64,000 nt of DNA from Posidonia oceanica. Lineage: Eukaryota; Streptophyta; Magnoliopsida; Alismatales; Posidoniaceae. The notes below the pieces were generated by a model. The model was given only the letters and a program-made list of their open reading frames with translations, did no database searches and was not told where the DNA came from. Of the stretch, positions 1 to 14,199 are shown in pieces. Where the stretch lies: NCBI GenBank assembly GCA_037176725.1, contig JAZBRS010000020.1:88792001-88856000 (forward strand), written 5' to 3'. The position numbers and the translations under genes were made by a program. Every line of letters begins with the position of its first letter. Position 1 is the first letter of the stretch.

Positions 1-3000
1 GAAATGGCACACAAAGGCGCTCGTCCTCAAATTATGGAAGCGAGCAGACATGACCACGAAGGGGCATGTAAGGGCTTGTCCTCAAATTAAGGAAGTAAGC
101 AAATAAACAGACGTGACCTCGAGAAGGCATGCAAAGGTGCTCGTCCTCAAATTAAGGAAGCGAGCAAACCTGACCACGAAGGGGCATGTAAGGGCCTGTC
201 CTCAAATTATGGAAGCAAGGAAACAAAACGACGCGATTTCGAAAAGGCCACAAAAGCGCTCGTCCTCAAATTAAGGAAGCGAGCTAACCTGACCACGAAG
301 GGGCATATACGGGCTTGTCCAAAAATTATGGAAGCAAGCAAACAAACAGACGTGACTTCGAAAAGGCACGCAAAGGCGCTTATCCTCAAATTAAGGAAGC
401 TAGCAAACAAGACCACGATGGGGCATGTAAGGGCTTGTCCTCAAATTAAGGACGCAAGCAAACAAACTGATGTGACTTCGAGAAGGCACGCAAAGGTGCT
501 CGTCCTGAAATTAAGGAAGCGAGCAAACATGACCATGAAACGGCATGTAAGGGCTTGTCCTCAAATTAAGGAAGCGAGCTAACTTGACCACGAAGCGGCA
601 TATACGGGCTTGTCCTTAAATTAAGGAAGCAAGCGAACAAATAGACGTGACTTCGTAAATGCACGCAAAGGCGCTCGTCCTCAAATTAAGGAAGCGAGCA
701 AACATGACCATGTAGGGGCATGTGTTGGCTTGTCCATAAATTACGGAAGCAAGCAAATAAACAGACGTGACTTCGAAAAGGCACGCTACGGCGCTCGTCC
801 TCTAATTAAGGAAGTGAGCAAACTTGACCACGGAGGGGCATGTAAGGGCGTGTCCTCAAATTAAGGAAGGAAGCAAACAAACAGACGTGGCTTCGAGAAG
901 GCCTGCAAAGGAGCTCGTCCTCAATTTTAGGAAGCAAGCTAACATGACAACGAAGGGGCATGTTAGGGCTGGTCCTCCAATTATGGAAGCAAGCAAACAA
1001 AATGACGTGATTTCAAAAAGGCTCGCAAAGGCGCTCGTCCTCAAATTAAGGAAGGACAGACATGACCACGAAGGGGCATGTGAGGGCTGGTCCTCAAAGT
1101 AAGGAAGCAAGCAAACTAACGGACGTGACTTCGAAATTGCATGCAAAGGTACTCTTCCTTAAATTATGGAAGCGAGCTAACATGACCATGAAGGGGCATG
1201 TAAGGGCATGTCCTCAAGTTATGAAACCGAGCAAACAAACTGACGTGACTTCGAAAAGGTACGCAAAGGCGCTCGTCCTCAAATTATGGAAGCGAGCCGA
1301 ATGACCACGAAGGGGCATGTAAGGGCTTGTCCTGAAATTATGGAAGCAAGCAAACAAACGGACGTGACTTAGAAATGGCATGCGAAGGTGCTCGTCCTCA
1401 AATTAAGGAAGCGAGTAAACACGACCATGAAGGGGCACGTTAGGGCTTGTTCTCAAATTTTGGAAGCATGCAAACAAACATATGTGACTTCGGGGAGGCA
1501 CGCAAAGGCGTTCATCCTCAAATTAAGGAAGCGAGCAAACAAGACCACGAAGGGGCATATAAGGGCATGTCTTCAAATTAAGGAACCTAGCAAACAAACA
1601 GACGTGACATCGAAAAGGCACGCGAAGGCACTCGTGCTCAAAATAAGGAAGCGAGCAAACAATACTAAGAAAGGGCATGTAAGGGCTAGCCCTCAAAATA
1701 AGGAAGCAAGCAACCAAACTGACGTCACTTCGAAAAGGCACGCAAAGGCGCACGTCCTCAAACTAAGGAAGTGAGTGAACATGACCACGAAGGGGCATGT
1801 AAGGGCTTGTCCTCAAATTAAGGAAGCATGCAAAGTAATAGACGTGACTTCGAAATAGCACACAAAGGCGCTCGTCCTAAAATTAAGGATGCGAGCAGAC
1901 ATTACCATGAAAGGGCATGTAAGGACTTGCCCTAAAATTATGGAAGCAAGCAAACAAATAGATGTGACTTCGAAAAGGCTCGCAAAGGCACTCGTCCTCC
2001 AATTATGGAAGCGAGTAGACAAGACCACGAAATGGCAAGTAAGGGCTTGTCCTCAAATTAAGGAAGCAAGCAAACAAATAAACGTGATTTCATAAGGCAC
2101 GCGAAGGCGCTCGTCCTCAAATTAAGGAAGCGAGCGAACCTGACCACGAAGGGGCATATACGGGCTTCCCCAAAAATTAAGGAAGCAAGCAAACAAACAG
2201 ACGTGATTTCGAAAAGGCACGCAAAGGCGCTCATCCTCAATTTAAGGAAGCTAGCAAACAAGACCATGATGGGGCATGTAAGGGCTTGTCCTCAAATTAC
2301 GGAAGCAAGCAAACAAAATGACGTGACTTCGAAAAGGCACACAAAGGCGCTCATTCTCAAATTATGGAAGCGAGCAGACATGACCACGATGGGGCATGTA
2401 AGGGCTTGTCATCAAATTAGGGAAGCAAGCAAACAAACAGACGTGACTTCGAGAAGGCATGCAAAGGTGCTCGTCCTCAAATTACGGAAGCGAGCAAACT
2501 TGACCACGAAGGGGCATGTAAGTGCTTGTCCTCAAATTATGGAAGCAAGGAAACAAATTGACGTGATTTCGAAAAGGCCCGCAAAAGCGCTCGTCCTTAA
2601 ATTAGGGAAACGAGCTAACATGACCACGAAGGGGCATATACGGGCTTGTCCTTAAGTTATGGAAGCTAGCAAACAAACAGGCGAGACTTCGAAAAGGCAC
2701 ACAAAGGCGCTCGTCCTCAAATTAAGGTAGCATGCAAACATAACCACGAAGGGGCATGTAAGGGCTTGTCCTCAAATTAAGGAAGCATGCAAACAAGTAG
2801 ACGTGACTTCGAGAAGGCACGCAATGGTGCTCGTCCTCAAATTAAGGAAGCGAGCAAACATGACCACGAAGGGGCATGTATGGGCTTGTCCCCAAATTAT
2901 GGAAGCAAGCAAACAAACGGACAAGACTTCGAGAAGGCACGCTAAGGTGCTCGTCCTCAAATTAAGGAAGTGAGCTAACAAGACCACGAATGGGCATGTA

Positions 3001-3900
3001 AGGGCTTGTCCTCAAATTAAGGAAGCAAGCTTACAAATAGACGTGACTTCGAAAAGGCACGCAAAGGCGCTCGTCCTCAAATTGCGGAGGCTAGCAAACA
3101 TTACAACAAAAGGGCAGGTTAGGGCTCGTCCTCTAATTAAGGAAGCATGCAAACAAACGGACGTGACTTCGAAAAGGCTTGCGAAGGCGCTCGTCCTCAA
3201 ATTAAGGAAGTGAGCAAACAAGACTATGAAAGGGCACATAAGGGCTTGTCCTCAAATTATGGAAGCAAGCAAACAAACAGACGTGACTTCGAAAAGGCAC
3301 GCAAAGGCGGTCGAACTCAAATTAAGGAAGCGAGCAGACATGTCCATGAAGTGGCATGTAAGGGCTTGTCCTCCAATTATGGAAGAAAGCAAACAAACAG
3401 ACGTGAGTTCGGGAAGGCACACAAAGGTGCTCGACCTCAAATTAAGGAAGCGAGCAAACATGACCACGATGGGGCAAGTAAGGGCTAGTCCACAAATTAA
3501 GGAAGCAAGCAAACAGAATGATGTGACTTCGAAAAGGCACGCAAAGGCACACGTCCTCAAACTAAGGAAGCGAGCAAACATGACCACGATGGGGCATGTA
3601 TGGACTTGTCCTGAAATTTGGGAAGCACGCAAACAATTAGACGTGACTTCGAAAAGGCACGCAAAGGCGCTCGTCCTCAAATTAAGAAAGCGTGCAGTCA
3701 TGACCACGAAGGGGCATGTAAGGGATTGTCCTCAAATTAAGGAAGCAAGCAAACAAACTGACGTGACTTCGAAAAGCCTTGCAAAACTACTCGTCCTCTA
3801 ATTAAGGAAGTGAGCAAACATGACCACGAAGGGGCAAGTAAGGGCTTGTCCTCAATTTATGGAAGGAAGCAAACAAACAGACGTGACTTCGAGAAGGCAC

Positions 3901-4860
3901 GCAAAGGTGCTCATCCTCAAATTAAGGAAGCGAGCAATCGTGACCACGAAGGGGCATGTAAGTGCTTGTCCTCAAATTAAGGAAGCAAGCAAACCAACAG
4001 ACGTGGCTAAGAAAATGCACTCAAAGGCGCTCAACCAAAAATTGAGGAAGTGAGCAAACATGACCACGAAGGGGCATGTAAGGGCTTGTCCTATAATTAA
4101 GGAAGCAAGTAGACAAACGGACGTGACTTCAAAAAGGCACGCAAAGGAGCTCGTCCACAAAATAGGGAAGCATACAAACATGGTCATGAAAGGGCATATA
4201 AAAGCTTGTCCTTAAATTACGGAAGCAAGCAAACAAACAGACGTGACTTCGAAAAGGCACGCAAAGGAGTTCATCCTCAAAATAAGGATGCGAGCAAACT
4301 TGACCACGAAAGGGCATGAAAAGGCATGTCATCAAATTAAGGAAGCAAGCAAACAAACAGACGTGACTTCGAGAAGGCACGCAAAGGTGCTCATCCTCAA
4401 ATTAAGGAAGCGAGCAATCGTGACCACGAAGGGGCATGTAAGTGCTTGTCCTCAAATTAAGGAAGCAAGCAAACCAATAGACGTGGCTAAGAAAATGCAC
4501 TCAAAGGCGCTCAACCAAAAATTGAGGAAGTGAGCAAACATGACCACGAAGGGGCATGTAAGGGCTTGTCCTATAATTAAGGAAGCAAGCAGACAAACGG
4601 ACGTGACTTCGAAAAGGCACGCAAAGGAGCTCATCCACAAAATAGGGAAGCATACAAACATGGTCATGAAAGGGCATATAAAAGCTTGTCCATAAATTAA
4701 GGAAGCAAGCAAACAAACAGACGTGACTTCGAAAAGGCACGCAAAGGAGTTCGTCCTCAAAATAAGGATGCGAGCAAACTTGACCACGAAAGGGCATGTA
4801 AGGGCATGTCATCAAATTAAGGAAGCAAGCAAACAAACAGACGTGACTTCGAAAAGGCAC
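3901..4860 (+). repeat. 480-bp (4-monomer) tandem duplication
   Basis: Positions 3901-4380 and 4381-4860 align without gaps at an offset of exactly 480 bp, with about ten differences by eye (~98% identity). The unit includes unusual monomers: one reads CAACCAAAAATTGAGGAAG in place of the usual A core, with GTGGCTAAGAAAATGCAC before it. Another reads ACAAACATGGTCATGAAAGG and CATATAAAAGC. This is a recent local amplification of four monomers. The CAACCAAAAATTGAGG monomer recurs near 5230, 5470 and 8040. The GGTCATGAA type recurs throughout the rest of the window. Confidence 0.9.
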
Positions 4861-5944
4861 GCAAAGGCGCTCATCCTCAAATTAAGGAAGCGAGCAAACT
4901 TGACCACGAAGGGGCATGTAAGGGATTGTCCATAAACTAAGGAAGCAAGCAAACAAACCGACATGACTTCTAAAAGGCACGCAAAGGCGCTCGTTCTAAA
5001 ATTAAGGAAGCGAGCAAACATGACCACGAAGGGGCATGAAAGGGCTTGTCCTCAAATTATGGAAGCAAGCAAACAAACAGACGTGACTTCGAGAAGGCAC
5101 GCAAAGGTGCTCGTCCTCAAATTAAGGAAGCAAGCAATCGTGACCACGAAGGGGCATGTAAGTGCTTGTCCTCAAATTAAAGAAGCAAGCAAACCAACAG
5201 ATGTGGCGAAGAAAAGGCACACAAAGGCGCTCAACCAAAAATTGAGGAAGTGAGCAAGCATGACCACGAAGGGGCACGTAAGGGCTTGTCCTCAAATTGA
5301 GGAAGCAAGCAAACAAACAGACGTGACTTCGAGGAGGCACGCATAGGCGTTCATCCTCAAATTGAGGAAGCGAGCAAACACGACCACGAAGTGGCACGTA
5401 TGGGCTTTTCCTCAAATTAAGGAAGCAAGCAAACCAACAGACGTTGCTAAGAAAAGGCACGCAAAGGCGCTCAACCAAAAATTGAGGAAGTAAGCAAACA
5501 TGACCACGAAGGGGCATGTAAGAGCTTGTCCTCAAATTAAGGAAGAAAGCAAACAAACAGACGTGACTTCGAAAAGGCACGCAATGATGCTCGACCTCAA
5601 AAGAAGGGAGCGAGCAAACCGGACCTTGAAGGGGCATATAAGGGCTAGTCCTCAATTTAAGGAAGCAAGCAAACAAACCGACGTGACTTCGAAATAGTAC
5701 GCCATGGTGCTTGTCCACAAACTATGGAAGCGAGCAGACATGACCACGAAGAGGCATGTAAGGGCTTGTCCTCAAATTAAGGAAGCAAGCAAACAAATAG
5801 ACGTGACTTCAAAAAGGCACGCAAAGGCGCACGTCTTCAAATTAAGGAAGCGAGCAAACATGACTACGATGGGGCATGTAAGGACTTGTCCTCAAATTAA
5901 AGAAGCACGCAAACAATTAGACATGACATCGAAAAGGCACGCAA

Positions 5945-6062
5945 AGGCGCTCGTCCTCAAATTAAGGAAGCGAGTAGACATGACCACGAAGGGACATGTA
6001 AGGGCTTGTCCTTAAATTAAGGAAGCGAGCAGACGTGACCACGAAGGGGCATGTAAGGGCTT
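5945..6062 (+). repeat. Half-register slip (A followed by A)
   Basis: Two A halves follow each other: a half ending near 6004 is followed by TTAAGGAAGCGAGCAGACGT, a B-type start fused to an A-type tail, and then by a normal B half. One B half is missing, so downstream phase shifts by about 65 bp. This is the expected product of unequal exchange between the two similar halves. Confidence 0.75.
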
Positions 6063-9000
6063 GTCCTCTAATTAAGGAAGCAAGCAAACAAACAGACGTG
6101 ACTTCGAAAAGGATTGCAAAAGTGCTCGTCCTCCAATTAAGGAAGCGAGCAAACATGACCACGAAGGGGCATGTATGGGCTTGTCCTCAAATTAAGGAAG
6201 CAAGCAAACAAAATGACGTGACTTCGAAATGGCACACAAAGGCACACGTCCTCAAATTAAGGAAGCAAACTTGACCACGATGGGGCACGTAAGGACTTGT
6301 CCTCAAATCAAGGAAGCACGCAAACAATTAGACGTGACTTCGAAAAGGCACGCAAAGGCGCTCGTCCTCAAATAAAGGAAGCGATCAAACACGACCACGA
6401 AGGGGCATGAAAGGGCTCGTCCTCAAATTATGGAAGCAAGCAAACAAGCAGACGTGACTTCGAGAAGGCACGCAAAGGTGCTCGTCCTCAAATTAAGGAA
6501 GCAAGCAAACATGACCATGAAGGGGCATGTAAGAGCTTGTCCTCAACTTAGGGAAGCAAGCAAACTCACAGACGTGAGTTCGAGACGGCACACAAAGGTG
6601 CACGTCCTCAAATTATGGAAGTGAGCTATGATGACCACGAAGGGGCATATACGGGCTTGTCCTTAAATTAAGGAAGCGAGCAAAGAAACAGACGTGACTT
6701 CGAAAAGGCACGCAAAGGCGCTCATCCTCAAATAAAGGAAGTGAGCAAACATGACAATGAAGGGGCTTGTAAGGGCTTGTCCTCATATTAAGGAAGCAAG
6801 CAAACAAACAGACGTGACTTCGAGAAGGCACGCAAAGGTGCTCGTCCTCAAATTAAGTAAGCGAGCAAACAAGAACATGAAGGGGCATGTAAGGGCTTGT
6901 CCCCAAATTAAGGATGCAAGCAAACAAACAGACGAGACTTCGAAAAGGCATGCAAAGGCGCTCGTCCTCAAATTGCAGAGGCGAGCAAACATTACTACGA
7001 AAGGGCAAGTAAGGGCTTGTCCTCAAATTAAGGAAGCATGCAAATAAACAGACGTGACTTCGAAAAGGCACGCAAAGGCGCTCGTCCCCAAATTAAGGAA
7101 GTGAGCAAGCATGACTACGAAAGGGCACGTAAGGGCTTGTCCTCAAATTAAGGAAGCAAGCAAACAAACAAACGTGACTTCGAGAAGGCACGCAAAGGCG
7201 CTCGACCTCAAATTAAGGAAGCGAGCAGACATGTCCACGACGGGGCATGTAAGGGCTAGTCCTCAAATTATGGAAGCAAGCAAACAAATAGACGTGAGTT
7301 TGAGAAGGCACGCAAAGGTGCACGTCGTCAAATAAATTATGCGAGCAGACATGACCACGATGGGGCACGTAAGGACTTGTCCTCAAATTAAGGAAGCACG
7401 CAAACAATTTGACGTGACTTCGAAAAGGCACGCAAAGGTGCTCGTCCTCAAATTGAGGAAGCGAGCAGACATGACCACGAAGGGCCATGTAAGGGCTTGT
7501 CCTCAAATTAGGGAATCAAGCAAAAAAACAGACGTGACTTCGAAAAGGCCTGCAAAAGTGCTCGTCCTCCAATTAAGGAAGCGAGCAAACATGACAACGA
7601 AGGGGCATGTAAGGGCTTGTCCTCAATTTACGGAAGCAAGCAAACAAACAGACGTGACTTTAAGAAGGCACGCAAAGGTGCTCGTCCTAAAATTAAGGAA
7701 GCAAGCAATCGTGACCACGAAGGGGCATGTAAGTGCTTGTCCTCAAATTAAGGAAGCATGCTAACAAATAGACTTGACTTCGAAATGGCACGCTAAGGCG
7801 CTTGTCCTCAAATTATTGAAGCGAGCAGACAAGACCAAGAAGGGGTACGTAAGGGCATGTCCTCAAATTAAGGAAGGAAGCAAACAAACAGACGTGACTA
7901 CGAGGAGGCACGCAAAGGCGTTCATCCTCAAATTGAGGAAGCGAGCAAACACGACCACGAAGGGGCACGTTTGGGCTTTTCCTCAAATTAAGGAAGCAAG
8001 AAAACCAACAGACGTGGCTAAGAAAAGGCACACAAAGGCGCTCAACCAAAAATTGAGGAAGTGAGCAAACATGACCATGAAGGGGCATGTAAGGGCTTGT
8101 CCTCAAATTAAGGAAGCAAGCAAACAAACAGACGTGACTTCGAAAAGGCACGCAAAGGCGCTCAACCTCAAAAGAAGGGAGCGAGCAAACCGGACCACGA
8201 AGGGGCATATAAGGGCTTGTCCTCAATTAAAGGAAGCAAGTAAACAGATCGACGTGACTTCGAAAAGGCACGTCAAGGCGCTTGTCCTCAAATTATTGAA
8301 GCGAGTAGACATGACCACGAAGAGGCATGTAAGGGCTTGCCCTCAAATTAAGGAAGCAAGCAAAGAAATAGACGTGATTTCGAAAAGGCACGCGAAGGCG
8401 CTCGTCCTATAATTAAGGGAACGAGCAAACAAGACTAAGAAAGGGCATGTTAGGGCTTGTCCTCAAATTAAGGAAGCAAGCAACCAAACAGACGTGACTC
8501 CAAAAAGGCACGCAATGGCGCACGCCCTCAAATTAGGGAAGCGAGCAAACATGACCACGAAAGGGCATGAAAGGGCTTGTCCTCAAATTAAGGAAGCAAG
8601 CAAACAAATTGACGTGACTTCGAAAAGGCACACAAAGGCGCCCGTCCTCAAATTATGGAAGCGAGCAGACTTGACCACGAAGGAGCATGTATGGGCTTGT
8701 CCTCATATTAAGGAAGCATGCAAACAAACAGACGTGACTTCGAGAAGGCATGCAAAGGTCCTCGTCCTCAAAATAAGGAAGCGAGCAAATATGACCACGA
8801 AGGGGCATGTAAGGGCTTGAGTTCAAATTAAGGAAGTAAGGAGACAAACAGACGCGACTTCGAAAAGGCACGCAAAGGTGCTCGTCCTCAAAAGAAGGGA
8901 GCGAGCAAACCAGACCACGAAGGGGCATTTAAGGGCTTGTCCACAATTTACGGAAGCAAGCAAACAAACCGACGTGACTTCGGAAAGGCACGGCAAGGCG

Positions 9001-10544
9001 CTCATCCTCATATTTAGGAAGCGAGTAGACTTGACCACGAAGGGGCATGTATGGGTCTTGTCCAGAAATTTTGGAAGCAAGCAAACACACTTATGTGACT
9101 TCGAAAAGGCACGCAAAGGCGCTCGTCCTCAAATTAAGGAAGCGAGCAAACATGACCACGAAGGGGCATGTAAGGGCTTGTCCGCAAATTATGGAAGCAT
9201 GCAAACAATTAGACGTGACAACGAAAAGGCACGCAAAGGCGCTCGTCCTCCAATTGAAGAAGCGACCAGACATGACCACGAAGGGGCATGTAAGGGCATG
9301 TCCTCAAATTAAGGAAGGAAGCAAACAAACAGACGAGACTTCGAGAAGGCACGCAATGGTGCTCCTCCACAAATTAAGGAAACGAGCAAACATGACCACA
9401 AAGGGGCATGTAGGGCATGTCCTCAAATTAAGGAACCTAGCAAACAAACAGATGTGACATCAAAAAGGCACGCGAAGGTGCTCGTCCTCAAATTAAGGAA
9501 GCGAGCAAACAAGACTAAGAAAGGGCATGTAAGGGCAAGCCCTCAAATCAAGGAAGCAAGCAACCAAACAGACGTGACTTCGAAAAGGCACGCAAAGGCA
9601 CACGTCCTCAAATTAAGGGAGCGAGCAAACATGACCACAAAGGGGCATGTAAGGGCATGTCCTCAAATTAAGGAAGCAAGCAAACAAATAGACGTGACTT
9701 CGAAAGGGACACAAATGCGCTCATCGTCAAATTAAGGATGCAAGCAGACATGACCATGAACGGGCATGTATGGACTTGTCCTCAAATAAAGGAAGCAAGC
9801 AAACAAATAGACGTGACTTCGAAAAGGCTCGCAGAGGTGCTCGTCCTCAAATTATGGAAGCGGGCAGACATGACCACGAAGAGGCCTGTACGGGCTTGTC
9901 CTCAAATTAAGGAAGCAAGCAAACAAATAGACGTGATTTCGAAAAGGCACGCGAAGGCGCTCATCCTCCAATTAAGGAAGCGAGCAAACTAGACTAAGAA
10001 AGGGCATGTAAGGGCTTGTCCTCAACTTAAGGAAGCAAGCAACCAAACAGACATGACTTCGAAAAGGCACGCAAAGGCGCACGTCCTCAAATTAAGGAAG
10101 CGAGAAAACATGACCACGATGGGGCATGTAAGGGCTTGTCCTCAAATTAAGGAAGCAAGCGAACAAATAGACGTGACTTCGAAAAGGTACACTAAGGCGC
10201 TCGTCCTCGAATTATGGAAGTGAGCAGACATGACCACGAAGGGGCTTGTAAGGACTTGTCCTCGAATTAAGAACGCAAGGAAACAAACGGACGTGACTTC
10301 GAGAAGGCATTCAAAGGTCCTCAAATTAAGGATGCAAGCAAACATGACCACGAAGGGGCATGTTTGGGCCTGTCCTCAAATTATGGAAGCAAGGAAACAA
10401 AATGACGTGATTTTGAAAACGCCCGCAAAAGCGCTCGTCCTCAAATTAAGGAAACGGGCTAACCTAACTACGAAGGGGCATATACGGGGTTTTCCTTAAA
10501 TTAAGGAAGCAAGCAAAGAAACAGACGTGGCTTCGAAATGGCAC

Positions 10545-10610
10545 GCAAAGGCGCTCGTTCTCAAATTAAGGACGCAAGCAAACAAACAGACGTGACTTCG
10601 AGAAGGCACG
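10545..10610 (+). repeat. Half-register slip (B followed by B)
   Basis: After GGCGCTCGTTCTCAAATT the sequence continues as a B half (GACGCAAGCAAACAAACAGA) instead of an A half, so one A half is missing. A similar B-B junction is seen near 52820-52870. This is the reciprocal of the A-A junction near 6000. Confidence 0.75.
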
Positions 10611-13600
10611 CAAAGGTGCTCGTCCTCAAATTAAGGAAGCGAGCAAACATGGTCATGAAGGGGCATATAAAGGCTTGTCCATAAAATAAGGAAGCAAGAA
10701 AACAAACAGACGTGACTTCAAAAAGGCACACAAAGGAGCTCGTCCTCAAATTAAGGAAGCGAGCGAACTGGACCACGAAGAGGCATGTATGGGCTTGTCC
10801 TTGAATAAAGGAAGCAAGCAAATAAACAGACGTGACTTCGAAAAGGTACGCAATGTCGCCCGTCCTAAAATTGAGGAAGCGAGCAAACAAGACCATGAAG
10901 GTGCATGTAAGGGCTTGTCCTCAAATTAAGGAAGCAAGCAAAGAAACAGACGTGACTTCGAAAAGGCATGCAAAGGAGCACGTCCTCAAATTAAGGGAGC
11001 GTGCAAACGTGACCATGATGGGGCATGTAAGGGCCTGTCCGCAAATTAAGGAAGCAAGCAAACAAACAGACGTGACTTCGATAAGGCCCGCAAAGGCACA
11101 CTTCCTCAAATTTAGGAAGCGAGCAAACATGACCATGAAGGGGTGTGTAATGGCCTTTTCCTCAAATTATGGAAGCAAGCAAACTAACAGACGTGACTTC
11201 AAAAAATGCACGCAAAGGCGCTCGTCCTCAAGTTTGGGAAGTGAGCAAACAAGACTACGAAGGGGCCAACTTGGGCTTGTCCTCAAATTACGGATGCAAG
11301 CAAACAAACAGACGTGACTTCGAAATGGTATGCATAGGCGCTCGTCCTCAAATTAAGGAAGCGAGCAAACGAGACCATGAAGGGGCATGTAAGGGATTGT
11401 CCGCAAATTCAGGAAGTAAGCAAACAAACAGACGTGACTTCGAAACGGCCAGCAAAGGCGCTCGTCCTCAAATTTAGGAAGCAAGCAAACATAACCACGA
11501 AGGGGCATGTAACAGCCTTGTCCTCAAATTATGAAAGCAAGCAAACTAACAGACATGAATTCATAAAGGCACGCAAAGGTGCTCGTCCTCAAATTGAGGT
11601 AGCGAGCGAACATGACCACGAAGGGGCATGTAAGGGCTTGTCCTCAAATTTATGAAGCAAGCAAACAAACAGACGTGACTTCGAAAAGACACGCAAAGGT
11701 GCACGTCTTCAAATTATGGAAGCGAGCAAACCTGACCACGATGGGGCAGGTAAGGGCTTGTCCTCAAATTAAGGAAGGAAGCAAACAAACAGACGTGACT
11801 TCGAAAAGGCATGCAAAGACGCTCGGCCTCAAATTAAGGAAGCGAGCAAACATGACTACGAAGGGGCTTGTATGGGCATGTCCTCAAACTAAGGAAGCAA
11901 GCAGCAAACAGCCGTGACTCCGAAAAGGCATGCAAAGGCGCTCGTCCAGAAATTAAGGAAGCGAGCAAACATGACCACGAAGGGGCATGTAAGGGCTTGT
12001 CTTCAAAATAAGGAAGGAAGCAAACAAACAGACGTAACTTCGAATAGGCACGCAATGGCGCACATCCTCAAATTAATGAAGCGAGCAAACATGACCCCGA
12101 AGGGGCATGTAAGGGCTTGTCCTCAAATTAAGGAAGCAAGCAAACAAACCGACGTGACTTCGAAATGGCACGCAAAGGACCTCATCCTCAAATTAAAGAA
12201 GCGAGCAAACATGACCACGAAGGGGCATGTAAGGGCTTGCCCTCAAATTATGTAAGCAAGCAAACCAACAGACGTGACATCGAAAAGGCACGCAAAGGCG
12301 CTCGTCCACAAATTATGGAAGCGAGCAAACAGGACCATGAAAGGACATGTAATGGCTTGTCCTCAAATTAAGGAAGCAAGCAAACAAACAGACGTAACTT
12401 CGAAAAGGCACGCAAAGTTGATCGTCCTCGAATTAAGGAAGCGAGCAAACGAGACCACGAAGGGGCATGTATGGGCTTGTCCGCAAATTCATGAAGCAAG
12501 CAAACAAACAGACGTCACTTCGAAAGGGCCCGCAAAGGCACCAATCCTCAAAGTTAGGAAGCGAGCAAACATGACCGTGAAGGGGCATGTAATGGCCTCG
12601 TCCTCAAATTACAGAAGGAAGCAAACTAACAGACTTGACTTCAGAAAGGCACGCAAAGGAGCTCGTCCTCAAATTGAGGTAGCGAGCGAACATGACCACG
12701 AAGGGGCATGTACGGGCATGTCCTCAAATTTATGAAGCAAGCAAACAAACAGACGTGACTTCGAAAAGGCACGCAAAGGTGCACGTCTTCAAATTAAGGA
12801 AGCGAGCAAACCTGACCACGATGGGGCATGTATGGGCTTGTCCTCAAATTAAGGAAGCAAGCAAACAAACAGATGTGACTTCGAAAAGGCACGCAAAGGC
12901 GCTCGTCCTCAAATTAATGAAGCGACCAAACATGACCACGAAGGGGCATGTAAGGGCTTGTCCTCTAATTAGGGAAGCAAGCAAACAGACGGACGTGACT
13001 TCGAAAAGGCACGCAAAGGCGCTCGACCTCAAATTAAGGAAGCGAGCAAACGAGACCATGAAGTGGCATGTAAGGGATTGTCCACAAATTCAGGAAGTAA
13101 GCAAACAAACAGACGCGACTTCGAATAGGGCAGCAAAGGCGCTCGTCCTCAAATTTAGGAAGCGAGCAAACATAACCACGAAGGGGCATGTAACAGCCTT
13201 GTCCTCAAATTATGGAAGCAAGCAAACTAACTGACATGACTTCATAAAGGCATGCACAGGCGCTCGTCCTCAAATTGAGGTAGCGAGCAAACATGACCAT
13301 GAAGGGGCATGTAAGGGCTTGTCCTCAAATTTATGAAACAAACAAACAAACAGACGTGACATCGAAAAGGCACGCAAAGGTGCTCGCCCACAAATTAAGG
13401 AAGCGAGCAAACATGACGACGAAGGGGCTCGTAAGGGCTTGTCCTCAAATTAAGGAAGCAAGCAGCAAACAGCTGTGACTTCGAAAAGGCACGCAAAGGC
13501 GCTCGTCCTCAAATTATGGAAGCGAGCAAACATGACCACGAAGGGGCAGGTATGGGCTTGTCCTCAAAATAAGGAAGCTAGCAAACAAACAGACGTAACT

Positions 13601-14199
13601 TCGAATAGCCACGCAATGGCGCTCGTCCTCAAATTAATGAAGAGAGCAAACACGACCCTGTTGGGGCTTGTAAGGGCTTGTCCTCAAATTAAGGAAGCAA
13701 GCAAACAAACTGACGTGACTTCGAAAAGGCACTCAAAGGCGCTCATCCTCAAATTAAGGAAGCGAGAAAACATGACCACGAAGGGGCATGTAAGGGCTTA
13801 CCCTCAAATTAAGGAAGCAAGCAAACCAATAGGCACTCATCCTCAAATTATGGAAGCGGGCAAACAGGACCACGAAAAGGCATGTAATGGCTTGTCCACA
13901 AATTAAGGAAGCAAGCAAACAAACAGACGTAACTTCGTAAAGGCAGGCAAAGGTGCTCGTCCTCGAAGCGAGCAAACTTGACCACGAAGGGGCATGTAAG
14001 GGCTGGTCCTCAAATAAAGGTTGCAAGCAGGCAAACTGACGTGACTTCGAAAAGGCACGCGAAGGTGCTCATCCACGAATTACGGAAGTGAGCAAACATG
14101 ACAACGTAGAGGCATGTAAGTGCTTGTCATCAAATTAAGGAAGCAAGCAAACAAACAGATGTGACATCGAAATGGCACGCAATGACGCTCGTCTGAAAT

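Noticed and set aside
3252..3707. Reverse-strand frames with hydrophobic 40-residue repeats (FARFLNLRTSAFACLFEVTS) as membrane or leucine-rich proteins
   Set aside because: They are the complement of the same monomers and occur all over the array with varying ends, so they are composition and period effects.
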